Shown here piece by piece: positions 10,123-19,994 of a stretch of DNA of 64,000 nt (the stretch's first letter is position 1; each line of letters begins with the position of its first letter). Under the pieces are notes generated by a model. That model saw only the letters and a list, made by a program, of their open reading frames with translations, was not told the DNA's origin and ran no database searches. The translations under genes and the position numbers were made by a program. The stretch comes from Sporosarcina limicola. GTDB lineage: Bacteria; Bacillota; Bacilli; Bacillales_A; Planococcaceae. Where the stretch lies: positions 1 through 64,000 of the forward strand of contig NZ_JADBEL010000013.1 in NCBI RefSeq assembly GCF_014873855.1. Direction: 5' to 3'.

Positions 10123-11325
10123 ATGAAGGGTTTAAAAGCGTTGTTTAAGGTTCGAGAAACATATATAGGTATCATGGCAGCAATACTGTTTCAGCTTATT
10201 TTCTTTACGATTTGGATGACGGCTTATGATGGCGTGCATGAGCGGACCGGAAATTTGAGTGTCGGACTATTAAATGAGGATCGTGTGATTGGCGAACAAG
10301 TGGCTCAGCAAATTTCTAAGTCGTTGCCGTTTACTGTTGAAACGTTTACATCAATTGAGCAGGCACAAGGTGCAATGAATGATCGAAATATTGACATGAT
10401 AATTCAAATACCATCCAATCTTACTGACTCGATTCAATCAGGTGATGATGCTAACATCGTCTATTGGATTAATCAGGCGAATGCAAGCTTGGCAAAAACA
10501 ATGATGGAAAGTGTGGCTGTTCAAGTAACTGATCAAGTGAACCGGAGTATGTATCCTATCCAGCAAACCGAAGTTGCGGGGAGGTTTATGCAACAGCTTG
10601 AGGAGCTCCCTGTTCAACAAGAAGTTGCTAAAGGCGTTGGCGAAGCTGTATTATTTGCGCTAGAATCGTTGAAAGATCATCCGATTGAAGCCTCCGTTAT
10701 GAAAACGAATACTGCGGAGGGATTCGCAGCAAATTTAGTGCCTTTCATGGTGATTATCTCTTCTTTCGTTGGTGCAATGGTCATGGTGATGCAACATCAA
10801 GCAGCTGCGAGTTCACTTGACGGAACCGTTTCGAAATGGGATTTGTTTTTCAGTAGACAATTAATCAATATAGGAGTCGCTTTCCTACTTCCTTTATTGA
10901 CAATAAGCTTAATGGGCTTGTTCCAAATTTCAAGTCAAGAACCGATGTTAACAGTCTACTTTTTTCAAGCGATGATGTTTTGGGCTTTCTTATCGTTAGC
11001 GCAAGTTTTTGTTTTAATGTTCGGAAACGCCGGGATGGTGTTCAATATTTTGGCATTGTCGCTGCAACTTGTTACGTCGGGCGTTCTTGTACCGAAGGCA
11101 TTGCTGTCTGATTGGTATGGGAAAGTGGCAACATTTCTTCCAGCAACATATGGAGCGGATGGCTATTACACGATTATTTTTGGTGGGAGCAGTACGAGCA
11201 TCGGAGAAAATATCCAATCTCTGTTCATTATTGTTATTGTCACTTTGATTATCTCTGCTGGCGCGGTTGCGATTAAGCGGAATAGAAAAGGTATATTGGA
11301 AATTAATGCAGTGATGAACCATTGA
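10123..11325 (+). CDS. ABC-2-type/YhgE-Pip-like membrane exporter
   Basis: A 400-residue protein with one N-terminal helix (about 15-35), a long extracytoplasmic region with coiled stretches (40-190), and five or six helices near the C-terminus (200-390). This is the plan of ABC-2 permeases of the YhgE/Pip type. No ATPase gene is beside it, so it either recruits one or works differently. GGGGGAG precedes the ATG. The TetR gene upstream and the shared operator-like site point to induced export of a toxic or lipid-like compound; the substrate is unknown. Confidence 0.75.
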   Translation: MKGLKALFKVRETYIGIMAAILFQLIFFTIWMTAYDGVHERTGNLSVGLLNEDRVIGEQVAQQISKSLPFTVETFTSIEQAQGAMNDRNIDMIIQIPSNLTDSIQSGDDANIVYWINQANASLAKTMMESVAVQVTDQVNRSMYPIQQTEVAGRFMQQLEELPVQQEVAKGVGEAVLFALESLKDHPIEASVMKTNTAEGFAANLVPFMVIISSFVGAMVMVMQHQAAASSLDGTVSKWDLFFSRQLINIGVAFLLPLLTISLMGLFQISSQEPMLTVYFFQAMMFWAFLSLAQVFVLMFGNAGMVFNILALSLQLVTSGVLVPKALLSDWYGKVATFLPATYGADGYYTIIFGGSSTSIGENIQSLFIIVIVTLIISAGAVAIKRNRKGILEINAVMNH

Positions 11326-11342
11326 ATTGTTTGGAATTGATA

Positions 11343-11560
11343 ATTGGTCGCTTCGCTTGTGGAATTGGTCGCTTGATTAATTTATTGGTCGCTTCGCTCG
11401 TGGAAATGGTCGCTTGATTGCTTAATTGGTCGCTTCGCTTGTGGAAACGGTCGCTTGATTCCTTTATTGGTCGCTTCGCTCGTGGAAATGGTCGCTTGAT
11501 TGCTTAATTGGTCGCTTCGCTCGTGGAAACGGTCGCTTGATTAATTTATTGGTCGCTTGG
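11343..11560. repeat. 41-bp tandem repeat array, about 5.3 copies
   Basis: Units start ATTGGTCGCTTCGCTCGTGG and continue as AAATGGTCGCTTGATTGCTTA, making 41 bases with small changes. The GGTCGCTT cores alternate at 21 and 20 bases. The array fills the convergent gap between the permease and the NlpC/P60 gene. Confidence 0.9.
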
Positions 11561-11567
11561 TGCATAA

Positions 11568-11620
11568 AAAAACACCACGAGCGAACACGATTTATAACCG
11601 TGTTCGCTCGTGGTGTTTTA
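11568..11620. terminator. Strong bidirectional terminator
   Basis: AAACACCACGAGCGAACACG pairs perfectly with its complement around a nine-base loop, with A and T runs on the two sides. It serves the NlpC/P60 gene and probably the convergent permease. Confidence 0.9.
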
Positions 11621-11622
11621 CT

Positions 11623-13167
11623 TCATTTCAAATAGCGTCTTGCTCCTGAAAACTCTGATTTGTATGCTGCGGTGTTAATGGAGATGATTTCGACGCTTTT
11701 TTTCGGGTTCGGGGAGTGGATCATTTGTCCGTTGCCGATATACATGCCGACATGATGCACTGGTCCTTTGCCTTTTTGGTGCGCGAAGAATAATAGGTCA
11801 CCCGGTTGTAAATTTTTCAATAATACTGGCGTACCATTAACAGCTTGGACGGTTGAGTCTCTTGGAATTGCGATTCCATGTTGTTTGTAGACGGAATAGG
11901 TGAAACCGGAACAATCTAAGCCGAAGCCTGAAGTGCCTGCCCATAGATAAGCGAGGCCTGTGAATTTTTTTGCTGTATCGATAATATCTTTTTGCGTCGG
12001 TTTCGGAATAGCTGCTTTATTTTTATAAATTTCGACGTCTTGTTTACGAATAAATTTCACACCATCTGCTGGTGTTTGAACATGTAGCCAACCCGCCTCA
12101 TCTTTAATAACTGGAAGCGATGTATTGAAGCTGATATCCATAAATTCACTGGTTGTTTTCGCGTCATTGTAAAGTGGGGCTGTTGGGGTACTGATAATTG
12201 CAACCTTACAGTCTTTGTAATTTGGATAACTTTCCGTAATATGTGCTTTCGGCACCCATCCTGGATAGCCCGCTTTATTTTTCGGTGAAGTTTGCTCTTT
12301 TACGGCGATTTGAACCCAGTCCCCACTACTTTTCAAAATAACAACTTCTTGCCCGTACAATGCTTGTGTTTCGATTTTTCCTACAAGCCCTTGTTTCTGC
12401 TGCAATGTCATATTCTTTGTCCATTTCGCTATGTCAACGACATTTGTAGTGGATGGACGATCGACGGTGCGCGCTTTATTGGGTTCTTTCCAAAGCGTCG
12501 TCACAGCCACATTGACCGTCTGTATTTTCGAATTATCCGGCTTGTAACAAGCGATTGGCTGCTTGAAGTCGGGATTCAAAATCCTTGCAAGAAATACGGA
12601 AAATTGAGCGCGTGTGATTGACGCAGCCGGTTTATATGTATTATCCGAATAGCCCGTCGTGATTTCATTGGCAGAAAGGGTTTTAATAAAACTAGATGCC
12701 CAATGTTTCGCGCTGACATCTCGGAAATCACTAGCAGATGACCCTTTTAAATCGAAAGCTCTGGCAAGAATCGCCGCCATTTGAGCACGAGTCAAGTTAT
12801 CGTTCGGTTTGAATTCACCTTCGGCAGTCCCATTCATGATGCCTTCATCTACAATTGTTGAAATGATTGCATATCCGGGTTCACCCTGTTTGATGTCTAT
12901 AAAATTTAGAGCCGGACGATTATTCGTATCTAGTTTCAGCGCTTTGATTAGCATTTCTGAAGCTTCCAGACGTCTGATTTCTTCATTGACACCGAAATTT
13001 GCAGTAGAATTCCCTATGATAATTCCTCTTTTTATCAAAAAATCCAATTCAGCTTTCGCCCAGTAGTTGTCCCCCACGTCTTTGAAAAGGGGTGCGGCGA
13101 GTGCTGTCCCAAATGTCGTGAATACGAGTAGGATAGCAAGTAGGTATGGTAGTAGTTTCTTGGTCAT
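11623..13167 (-). CDS. Surface-anchored NlpC/P60 cell-wall hydrolase with SLH domains
   Basis: A 514-residue secreted protein. A signal peptide (1-24, ending ALAAP) is followed by three SLH repeats (about 28-200) that bind pyruvylated wall polymers, then SH3-like segments (about 215-375), then an NlpC/P60 peptidase domain (385-514). Catalytic C419 lies in GLDCSGFTYS, with H472 in HHVGMYIG and H484 nearby. It should cut gamma-D-glutamyl-diamino-acid bonds in peptidoglycan. It is monocistronic, with a terminator directly after it. The combination of SLH anchor and endopeptidase suggests a role in wall turnover or cell separation. Confidence 0.9.
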   Translation of the reverse strand: MTKKLLPYLLAILLVFTTFGTALAAPLFKDVGDNYWAKAELDFLIKRGIIIGNSTANFGVNEEIRRLEASEMLIKALKLDTNNRPALNFIDIKQGEPGYAIISTIVDEGIMNGTAEGEFKPNDNLTRAQMAAILARAFDLKGSSASDFRDVSAKHWASSFIKTLSANEITTGYSDNTYKPAASITRAQFSVFLARILNPDFKQPIACYKPDNSKIQTVNVAVTTLWKEPNKARTVDRPSTTNVVDIAKWTKNMTLQQKQGLVGKIETQALYGQEVVILKSSGDWVQIAVKEQTSPKNKAGYPGWVPKAHITESYPNYKDCKVAIISTPTAPLYNDAKTTSEFMDISFNTSLPVIKDEAGWLHVQTPADGVKFIRKQDVEIYKNKAAIPKPTQKDIIDTAKKFTGLAYLWAGTSGFGLDCSGFTYSVYKQHGIAIPRDSTVQAVNGTPVLLKNLQPGDLLFFAHQKGKGPVHHVGMYIGNGQMIHSPNPKKSVEIISINTAAYKSEFSGARRYLK

Positions 13168-13242
13168 TTGGCATCTCCCTTTTGGTTAGTAATCCTATGT
13201 ATACCGTACAGGATTATGGAGATTATGTATAGTTTCAGAGAG

Positions 13243-13303
13243 TAAAAAAAGCTTGAAACGTCTGCCTTGTCGTAAGACAGTCCCATTGTTTCAAGCTAGT
13301 AGT
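13243..13303 (-). terminator. Terminator after the copper-amine-oxidase-like gene
   Basis: AGCTTGAAAC pairs with GTTTCAAGCT across a large loop. On the minus strand a run of seven T follows. It lies just downstream of the gene ending at 13328. Confidence 0.8.
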
Positions 13304-13327
13304 CTAGTTAACCACGCTTATTCGTTT

Positions 13328-14239
13328 TTATTGTTGGATTAACAGTTCAAGGAAGTCTTCTGATACATACGTTGTCATATCTCTTAGTTCAGGAGCAACT
13401 TCAAAATTCCTGATACTACGGTTATAACCGTATGTTTTTTCACCACGTTTAATCGTGAATGAACTGTTTTGCAGAGTGACGAGTGCACCGTCAACTTTTG
13501 GTTGAGACAGTACCTTGTAACCGAGGTGTTCCGCTACTTTGCGAAGTGGAATCATTTTTACGCCATTTTTCATATAATGATCATTGGCGATGATTTCTTG
13601 CACGTTCAACGTATCATCCTTAAAATGATTCAACGTAATAATTTTAGACGGTGTTGTTTGTGGCGGAAGGCTTCTCGTCGTTACTGCATAGAAGACAATC
13701 AGTTCCTCGCCATGTAATTCTGTTTCTTTAATGGCTTTACCTTGTTGATTCAACAGCATGGTATCTTTACCTATGTTTAGTTTCAATTTACCATCAAGGC
13801 TAAGGAAATTCTTATCGAATTTACCGACCTTCACTTCACCGGATACACTTTCGTCTTTAACGATGACGAGTTCAGGTGTCAAAGTTGGGGGATAAATTAG
13901 AATCATCGGCTTGTTTTTATCATAAAAAGCTTCAATTGTTGCGCCTTTTTTCAAGTCGGATTTGGTAAGTGATTTTGCCGTCCCACTATTGTATAACTGG
14001 GATTCGTCATTAATGCGTAAAATCATGAGCATCTTGTCTTCATTTTCAACCGTCAGTCTGATTTCGTTGTCTCCACTTTCAGTTTCCGTGATTTTTCCAG
14101 AAAAACGCATATAATTTGTTGCTTCCTCCTTTTTTTCATTGATGACTTGGACAGCTTCTTCTTGTGCCAGTGCTGAATAGCTACCGATCACACTTGCTGT
14201 TAATAATGCTGCCAATGCGATTGTGCCAATCTTTTTCAT
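13328..14239 (-). CDS. Secreted protein with copper-amine-oxidase-N-like domain
   Basis: A 303-residue exported protein. The signal peptide runs to about residue 25 (YSALAQEE). The middle part is beta-rich with no recognised motif. The C-terminal 90 residues (KNGVKMIPLRKVAEHLGYKV, then LQNSSFTIKRGEKTY) match the copper amine oxidase N-terminal (stalk) domain widely used on Firmicute surface proteins. No catalytic oxidase domain is present. The ATG at 14239 follows GAGGAG; the upstream GTG overlaps that site. The role is unknown, probably at the cell surface. Confidence 0.75.
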   Translation of the reverse strand: MKKIGTIALAALLTASVIGSYSALAQEEAVQVINEKKEEATNYMRFSGKITETESGDNEIRLTVENEDKMLMILRINDESQLYNSGTAKSLTKSDLKKGATIEAFYDKNKPMILIYPPTLTPELVIVKDESVSGEVKVGKFDKNFLSLDGKLKLNIGKDTMLLNQQGKAIKETELHGEELIVFYAVTTRSLPPQTTPSKIITLNHFKDDTLNVQEIIANDHYMKNGVKMIPLRKVAEHLGYKVLSQPKVDGALVTLQNSSFTIKRGEKTYGYNRSIRNFEVAPELRDMTTYVSEDFLELLIQQ

Positions 14240-14345
14240 AGTAACTCTCCTCACTTCTCGTCGTTCAATGAATTTGACGAGTCAATGTGGGAGAAGTTAC
14301 AGTTTTTTAATTTCCCCTTGATTCCGTTGAACGATTGAAAAATTC

Positions 14346-15248
14346 TCACACTTTAATCGATTTTGTCGATTGTTGAGGTGTATCTGCGAAAATCTTCCTA
14401 TACCGCTCCTCCGAACCTAACACCTTTTTCTCAATATCATCGATTGTGATTTTTTCTTGTTCTAATGTTTGTAGAATAAGATCTATTGATACATCTTGAC
14501 GATACATCCTAAGCTGATCGTCCACAATCTCCACAGGAATACCCGCCGCAATCAACGCCCGCTCCGCCTTCACAACATCATCCACCTTAAATTGATAGCG
14601 AATCCGTTCAAATTGAGAAACGTCCTCTTGGATCAAACTCCCTTTCTTCAAAAATAAAATTGTAGAAGTCACCCGATCAATCTCTGCCAAGTTATGCGAA
14701 GACAATAGAATGGTAGTTCCTTCCTCACGCAATGCCAATAACAAATCTCGCACACGGATGGCGCTTGTCGGATCAAGCCCATTCAACGGTTCATCCAAAA
14801 TTAACAATTTCGGCCGATTCACGACTGCCATCGCCAACAACAAATGTTGCTTCATGCCAAGCGAATAGTTTTTTACTTTTTTATTCAAATAACCAGTAAT
14901 GCCAATCCGTTCCGCAGAATCCAGTAGCTGTTTTTTCGAAAGTCCTTGTATATTCCCGATAAACTGCAGATGATCATAGCCAGTTAAATAATCGTAAAGT
15001 ACGGTATTATCCTGCATAAACGCTATTTCACGAAAGATGTTCGGATCCCGATTACTTTTTCCAAGAATCTTGACCTCCCCTTTATCAGCAGGCAATAGAT
15101 TTGTAATGATATTCAATAATGTAGATTTCCCCGACCCGTTCGGCCCCACCAAAGCTATAATTTGCGGTTGATTGATTTCAAATGTAATGCCTTTTAATAC
15201 TTGCTCCTTACCGTATGATTTATAGATATTGTTTACGGATAAAATCAT
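14346..15248 (-). CDS. ABC transporter ATP-binding protein (ABC-2 exporter)
   Basis: A 300-residue ATPase with Walker A GPNGSGKST, Q-loop FMQDNTVLYDYLTG, signature YSLGMKQ, Walker B LLILDEPLNGLDP and switch histidine LLSSHN. The C-terminal 80 residues form the extra domain common in CcmA/NatA-like exporters. It ends a two-gene minus-strand unit, 67 bases after the large permease gene with which it surely pairs. GGAGGC precedes the start. The substrate is not evident. Confidence 0.9.
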   Translation of the reverse strand: MILSVNNIYKSYGKEQVLKGITFEINQPQIIALVGPNGSGKSTLLNIITNLLPADKGEVKILGKSNRDPNIFREIAFMQDNTVLYDYLTGYDHLQFIGNIQGLSKKQLLDSAERIGITGYLNKKVKNYSLGMKQHLLLAMAVVNRPKLLILDEPLNGLDPTSAIRVRDLLLALREEGTTILLSSHNLAEIDRVTSTILFLKKGSLIQEDVSQFERIRYQFKVDDVVKAERALIAAGIPVEIVDDQLRMYRQDVSIDLILQTLEQEKITIDDIEKKVLGSEERYRKIFADTPQQSTKSIKV

Positions 15249-15314
15249 TTCACAGCCTCCCTACAAAAGGTGATATTACCAATTCCTCTAATCCCGAATA
15301 GACATTCGTGCGAT

Positions 15315-17879
15315 TTAAACCATTTTCATCCACCTGCTACGTGAATAAAGTATTCCGATACAAATGAAGATTAGCGTTCCGACTAGCAATGCCATAAGAC
15401 CTGACATCGTCGAAATCGATTCATTCGCAAGTACGACGGCTGTTTCACCATTTGCGATCTTCCCGGCATTCAGATATGTGAACGGTGACCATTGGACTAC
15501 AGACGATAACAAGGATGAAGTACTAACTACATAGCCGCCAACTGCCACAATCAGCGTTGTTAGCAAAACACTCATCGCATTATTGAAAAATAACGATACA
15601 ACCAGCGAGATGGCAATCAAGAAAACAATCCCCGCTAGGAATAACGCACCCGTCTCAAGTAAAAACCTTCCCATGTCGATGAAATGAAAACCACCCTCCT
15701 CCGCTAAGAAACCGGTATAATTTGCGGAATCGGCTACACTTGGCAGATCATAGTAAAGGATAGGGAATTTCCAGTCTCCAAAACGGTCACTAACCGTGCC
15801 AATCAAAACCATGAACAGAATCGATAACAGCGTGATGCTAGCAGTCAATAGTATAGAAACTCCTGTCTTCCCAAGAAAAATCATCGACTTCGTAAGTGGC
15901 TGCGTTTGAAGAAAAGTGAGCGTTCGTTTGCTCCCCTTCTCCGATGTCATTCCCGCACCTAACAGGAAGATAAGCAGCCCGGCAAGAATGAAGTAGCTAT
16001 AAGTAGTAAAAAATGTATAGACATAAAATAGACCTGTTTTGTCGACCTTGCGCGTATTATGATTCCACTTCGATTGTTCTAACGGACTTATAAATTTGTC
16101 ATAAATCGACCAAGTATATGCCAAGGATTGATTGTTATGAACAGCTGCTAAATCATGTTCAATCATCCATTCTTTTTCCTGCACACTTGCCATAAAAAGG
16201 AAATCACTAAGCCCACCACCTATGCGTTCTGTCGGTGCATTGTCCATATAATTAGGGTCTTTCCACCAAAGTAGAATCTCCTCAATCCAACTTTCATGAA
16301 CCGTCTTCCAATCGCCTTGTTCGTATGCGGCGAGTTCCTTTTGTCGTCGTTCCACATCATTTTTATACCGCGAGACCGCATCACCAAGCCCATCCACCTC
16401 ACTTTGTGCAACCTCTTTCAGGCTTTCCTCACTACTCGTGGGGGTCGTTCCCTTCTTTTCTAACTCTTCTAACAGTGCTTCGCTACCTTCAATGATTTGT
16501 TCGAACCCTAAAATCATTTCTTTGTAAAAGGAAATGGAGGCGTTCATACCTGGAATATACTGTTCACGCAATTGATTTGTCGAAAATACGATGAACGCAT
16601 AGCCACCCACAATCAATAAAAGAATGATCACGGTGAACCGCTTCACCACACCTTCCCGTTTGTACTTTCTCCATTCAAATGCAGAAACGAGAAAAAGCCG
16701 ATTCGCCGTTTTGGAAATCGCACCTTTTTTAAAGGGCAACACGTCTTTTTTTCCTTTTTCCGCCGTATGCTTGATTTTCTGTAAAGTTGCGGAAATCACG
16801 ACAATCAGCAAGGCATAAAGGTAAGGAATAATTATCAACAGTGAATTTCCCAATCGATTCGGCTGTTCAATCAGTTCTTGAAAGCCCAAATAGTAAAACG
16901 GATTGATGATAGATTGTAAAGCAGCAAATTGATTGGTAAGTAGCACCCCGCCAAATAGCGCGAGAAGCGTGAAAAATAGTACACTTAATCGATCTTTTAA
17001 GACAGTGCTGAATAATAAAACCAGGCTAAATAAAAAGGAAGCCGCGCCTAAGAAAAGAAGAACATGCAAAAAGAGATATCGATCAATCGGCATGAAGTCG
17101 AATCCATCTTCCAAATGGATCATCTGAGGATATGAAAAGCTTCCCATCTGTCCGCCGAAGAAAAAGGGAATCGCAAAGCAGGCCAAAAAGATGACCAACA
17201 AAGCAAAAACGATAGCCGACAATTGACCCATAAATTTACCGAACAGCAAACGCCATTTAGTAATCGGTTGCGTAGACAATGTGCGGATGGTATTGTTCTC
17301 TTTTTCCATCACCATCTGATCCCCAAGAAGAAGAACAAATATACCGAGGGCAGGGATGCTTACTATAAATGCAAAAACAATTTTCATAAAATTCGGCGTG
17401 GAAATGGAATACAAGTCATCTTCGTAGGGTAGTGAATGTTCTAGTAGAATTTTATTCTTTTCAAAGGATTGATAAAGTCCATCCTCCGGGTACCCATCAT
17501 AGTCTCCCCCCCACTCGATATGTTTGAGAACCGTTTGAAGAAACGCCATCTCTGCTTCTGGAACGTGATTCCACTCCTTATTCCGCATTGCTTCCTGCCA
17601 TTTTCCAAATTCGGTGGACATCTTTCGAGCATTGTCATAAGCGTCCATAAATGCTTTGTCTTCGGAACGATGAATCATCTCATTCCGGAATTGTTTCCCA
17701 ATCTTATAGACACTTTGACTATGCGGAGCCATCGATTGGAAAACTTTTCCTAAAATCTCATCTTGCGCCCAAAAATTTCGCAGGAATATGACCGTTACAC
17801 ATGCCACAGCTATTAACGCAAGGATTAGAAATTGCTTGCGTCTCCACATTTTTTTCAGTTCAAACATCCACATGTTCAT
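15315..17879 (-). CDS. Large ABC-2-type permease (duplicated fold)
   Basis: An 854-residue membrane protein that looks like two ABC-2 permease halves in tandem. Each half opens with a charged stretch and a helix (MFELKKMWRRKQFLIL near the start; FEWRKYKREGVVKRFTV near 405), then a long extracytoplasmic loop and a five-helix bundle. A repeated phrase, TLSTQPITKWRLLFGKF and TFLQTQPLTKSMIFLGKT, marks the two halves. It is transcribed with the ATPase downstream. Start chosen at the ATG at 17879, after GGGTGA. It is likely an exporter of peptide or lipid substrates; specificity is unknown. Confidence 0.85.
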   Translation of the reverse strand: MNMWMFELKKMWRRKQFLILALIAVACVTVIFLRNFWAQDEILGKVFQSMAPHSQSVYKIGKQFRNEMIHRSEDKAFMDAYDNARKMSTEFGKWQEAMRNKEWNHVPEAEMAFLQTVLKHIEWGGDYDGYPEDGLYQSFEKNKILLEHSLPYEDDLYSISTPNFMKIVFAFIVSIPALGIFVLLLGDQMVMEKENNTIRTLSTQPITKWRLLFGKFMGQLSAIVFALLVIFLACFAIPFFFGGQMGSFSYPQMIHLEDGFDFMPIDRYLFLHVLLFLGAASFLFSLVLLFSTVLKDRLSVLFFTLLALFGGVLLTNQFAALQSIINPFYYLGFQELIEQPNRLGNSLLIIIPYLYALLIVVISATLQKIKHTAEKGKKDVLPFKKGAISKTANRLFLVSAFEWRKYKREGVVKRFTVIILLLIVGGYAFIVFSTNQLREQYIPGMNASISFYKEMILGFEQIIEGSEALLEELEKKGTTPTSSEESLKEVAQSEVDGLGDAVSRYKNDVERRQKELAAYEQGDWKTVHESWIEEILLWWKDPNYMDNAPTERIGGGLSDFLFMASVQEKEWMIEHDLAAVHNNQSLAYTWSIYDKFISPLEQSKWNHNTRKVDKTGLFYVYTFFTTYSYFILAGLLIFLLGAGMTSEKGSKRTLTFLQTQPLTKSMIFLGKTGVSILLTASITLLSILFMVLIGTVSDRFGDWKFPILYYDLPSVADSANYTGFLAEEGGFHFIDMGRFLLETGALFLAGIVFLIAISLVVSLFFNNAMSVLLTTLIVAVGGYVVSTSSLLSSVVQWSPFTYLNAGKIANGETAVVLANESISTMSGLMALLVGTLIFICIGILYSRSRWMKMV

Positions 17880-17979
17880 TGGAATCACCCGTTCTTTCTA
17901 CTCTTTATAGGATACCGATTAGGGAAAACGTTCCTATTCTCTTACTACTATTTTTTAAAAATAGTTGCTAATGATGAGA

Positions 17980-18013
17980 AAGAGGGCTTTCGGAAGAAGC
18001 CCTCTTTTTTTTC
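17980..18013. terminator. Terminator between the permease operon and a small secreted protein gene
   Basis: AAGAGGGCTT pairs with AAGCCCTCTT around a short loop and is followed by TTTTTT on the plus strand. It lies just after the 18014-18334 gene on the minus strand and would insulate the ABC operon from it. Confidence 0.6.
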
Positions 18014-18334
18014 TTATTTGTCCAGAGAAATCATAGCTGGCGCAGGGTATGGCGGGCTATCGTAAAGATAACCTATGTAGGTTGCGTGATATTTTGTCCC
18101 ATCGAAGAAATAATTCACTAAACCGAGATAGCCTGCATATCCTCCACTGCTGTAGAAATAAGTCGTTGGCGGAACAATACTGAGAGAAATACTAACATCA
18201 ACATGTTTTCTGTTTTGTTGCAGCTCGTTAGCAGGCTCCACTTCACTCGCCATCACACGATGATTTTGCACACCGACAAATAACGTAAATTCAGTCAGGA
18301 AAGTTAAAACTAGCGTGAATACTTTTTTTCTCAT
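18014..18334 (-). CDS. Small secreted protein of unknown function
   Basis: A 106-residue product with an N-terminal hydrophobic export segment (VFTLVLTFLTEFTLFVG). The mature part is rich in Tyr and Gly (YFYSSGGYAGYLGLVNYFFD). I do not recognise the family. The ATG at 18334 is preferred because GAGGAA lies before it and it places the signal at the N-terminus; a longer frame starts at 18382. It stands alone, with terminator hairpins on both sides. Confidence 0.5.
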   Translation of the reverse strand: MRKKVFTLVLTFLTEFTLFVGVQNHRVMASEVEPANELQQNRKHVDVSISLSIVPPTTYFYSSGGYAGYLGLVNYFFDGTKYHATYIGYLYDSPPYPAPAMISLDK

Positions 18335-18585
18335 TTCCTCGTATTTTAGTAAGAATATCGGCCGATAATTCTTATAATTCAATTATTCCATATACCACCA
18401 TCTTTGTCCACCACATTTTTACAGAATTTTAATTTTTTTGAACGTTACCTGTGTAAGTCAGATAACCAATTCTCTCTTGCAACAAATAGAGGGAAAAAGA
18501 CAGTAACTTGTGTAAATGACCAGCCAAAGTGAAAAGCACCAGGTTCTAAAACAATTCAGAATTCAATAAGAACCCTTCATTAAAA

Positions 18586-18629
18586 GGAGCCAAATTCTGA
18601 TTCATCTCAGAACTTGGCTCCTTTCATTT
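18586..18629 (-). terminator. Terminator downstream of the methyltransferase region
   Basis: AAAGGAGCCAA pairs with TTGGCTCCTTT, with an inner TTCTG/CAGAA pairing. It follows the end of the methyltransferase remnant on the minus strand. The gap 18335-18585 shows nothing else. Confidence 0.6.
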
Positions 18630-18632
18630 TCT

Positions 18633-18806
18633 AACTTTACACACATACATCATAGAAGTACTTTTCGCATTGCGCTCGTTTTTATCCCAATCATCGTATA
18701 CTTGCGAAATTTCAAACCCATTATCTTTAAGCACTCTTTCCATTTTGCATGGAAAGGAAGGATGCCAGTAATCGAAAAACTCGCACCAAGCATTTACGTC
18801 CAAAAA
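18633..18806 (-). pseudogene. In-frame 57-codon tail after a TGA stop; methyltransferase C-terminus remnant
   Basis: Immediately after the TGA of the 18807-19994 gene the same frame stays open for 57 codons and ends in TGA. It reads like the C-terminal end of a class I SAM methyltransferase: FFDYWHPSFP, then LKDNGFEISQVYDDW, and a final MMYVCKV strand. The preceding gene already has its own complete methyltransferase end (LPKTYTLVAEYV). This is therefore probably the tail of a second, deleted methyltransferase gene. Readthrough of the TGA is a less likely alternative. Confidence 0.5.
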
Positions 18807-19994
18807 TCAAACATATTCCGCTACTAATGTATACGTCTTGGGCAATCCACTATCATGAAGCTTATGGTTTGGTTCTTCTTCTAACACCTTAATAACAAGA
18901 CCGGATTGACCGACTGCTGTAATAAGTTCACCAATCGTCCATTTTCTTTGTACAACTTGTGCTAATTCACTTTTTTTCTCATCAGGCATATGTTTTGTAA
19001 AGGCCACTGGATTTCTTTCAATCGCTGGAGCAAAATAATTTCCGGTTACTTTATGTTTTTTTCCAGTAGACGTGATTAATTTAGTTGAAATGGGATGAAA
19101 TTCATGAAGAACAAAGTATCCACCGGGCTTTAATAGTGCTTTAACTTTTTCCAATAAAGGTTGTAAATCGATTAGATAATGAAGAACACCGAGCTCCATT
19201 AAAACAATATCTTGGTCTCCGCTAAGATGGTCGTCACTTAAAGACAAAATATCCGATACAACGTACGTGAGTTTCACATTGGAGGCATTTGCTAATTCAT
19301 TAGCAAATGCCGCATTTTCTTTAGAAAAATCAACAACCTTTACATTTGCCCCTAAAATGGCAAGTGCAACGGCTTTGACTCCATTCGAACCCATTAAATG
19401 AGTGATTTTCTTCCCTTTCACTTCATCTAAATATTTATAGAATGGATATAAGCGCCACTTTGGGTTTTGGCTAATCTTTTCGGCAAGCTCCATTGGTTGC
19501 CCGTACCGATTTACTAACGCTAAATAGTTATTCTGGTTCCATGCTTGCTCATTTTCGGCGGTAAACCCTTGTTGTTCCCTAGTTAAATAGGCATGGATGG
19601 CTTCTTGATAACGTGCCATCTCTTTATCGTATAAATAACTATAAAGAGAACGGCACCATAGCTCCGTATGATCGACAACATGTGACATGTGATAGGGGTC
19701 TGTTCTAATGGTCGTATTATATGTGCAACTAACTGTTACAGACATGCCATCCTTCACAAATTGAGTAACTGCTCGCTCGACCGTTTTCTCAGGGGGTGAT
19801 GGTGAATAAACTGCTAGTGCATCGCACGCTCCCTTAAACACATCCCATTGAACAGACACCTTGATTTCATTATAGTCATCCAATGCGACTTGTTGAATAA
19901 CAAGAGCTGCTTGACCTGTAAATTGATAGGGAATATTCGCTTCCTCAAGTACTGTACCAATAGTTCGAACTAACTGTAAGTATGTTTCTTTCAT
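18807..19994 (-). CDS. SAM-dependent methyltransferase with N-terminal nucleotidyltransferase-like domain
   Basis: A 395-residue protein. Residues 1-120 resemble a nucleotidyltransferase-like fold (IPYQFTGQAALVIQ, then DDYNEIKVSVQWD) without clear catalytic acids. Residues 190-395 are a class I methyltransferase: motif I ITHLMGSNGVKAVAL, acidic VKVVDFS, motif IV region DIVLMELGVLHYL, and PGGYFVLHEFHP. The substrate is unknown, perhaps a small molecule. The ATG at 19994 has GGGGGA 9 bases upstream. The gene stands alone. Confidence 0.75.
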   Translation of the reverse strand: MKETYLQLVRTIGTVLEEANIPYQFTGQAALVIQQVALDDYNEIKVSVQWDVFKGACDALAVYSPSPPEKTVERAVTQFVKDGMSVTVSCTYNTTIRTDPYHMSHVVDHTELWCRSLYSYLYDKEMARYQEAIHAYLTREQQGFTAENEQAWNQNNYLALVNRYGQPMELAEKISQNPKWRLYPFYKYLDEVKGKKITHLMGSNGVKAVALAILGANVKVVDFSKENAAFANELANASNVKLTYVVSDILSLSDDHLSGDQDIVLMELGVLHYLIDLQPLLEKVKALLKPGGYFVLHEFHPISTKLITSTGKKHKVTGNYFAPAIERNPVAFTKHMPDEKKSELAQVVQRKWTIGELITAVGQSGLVIKVLEEEPNHKLHDSGLPKTYTLVAEYV

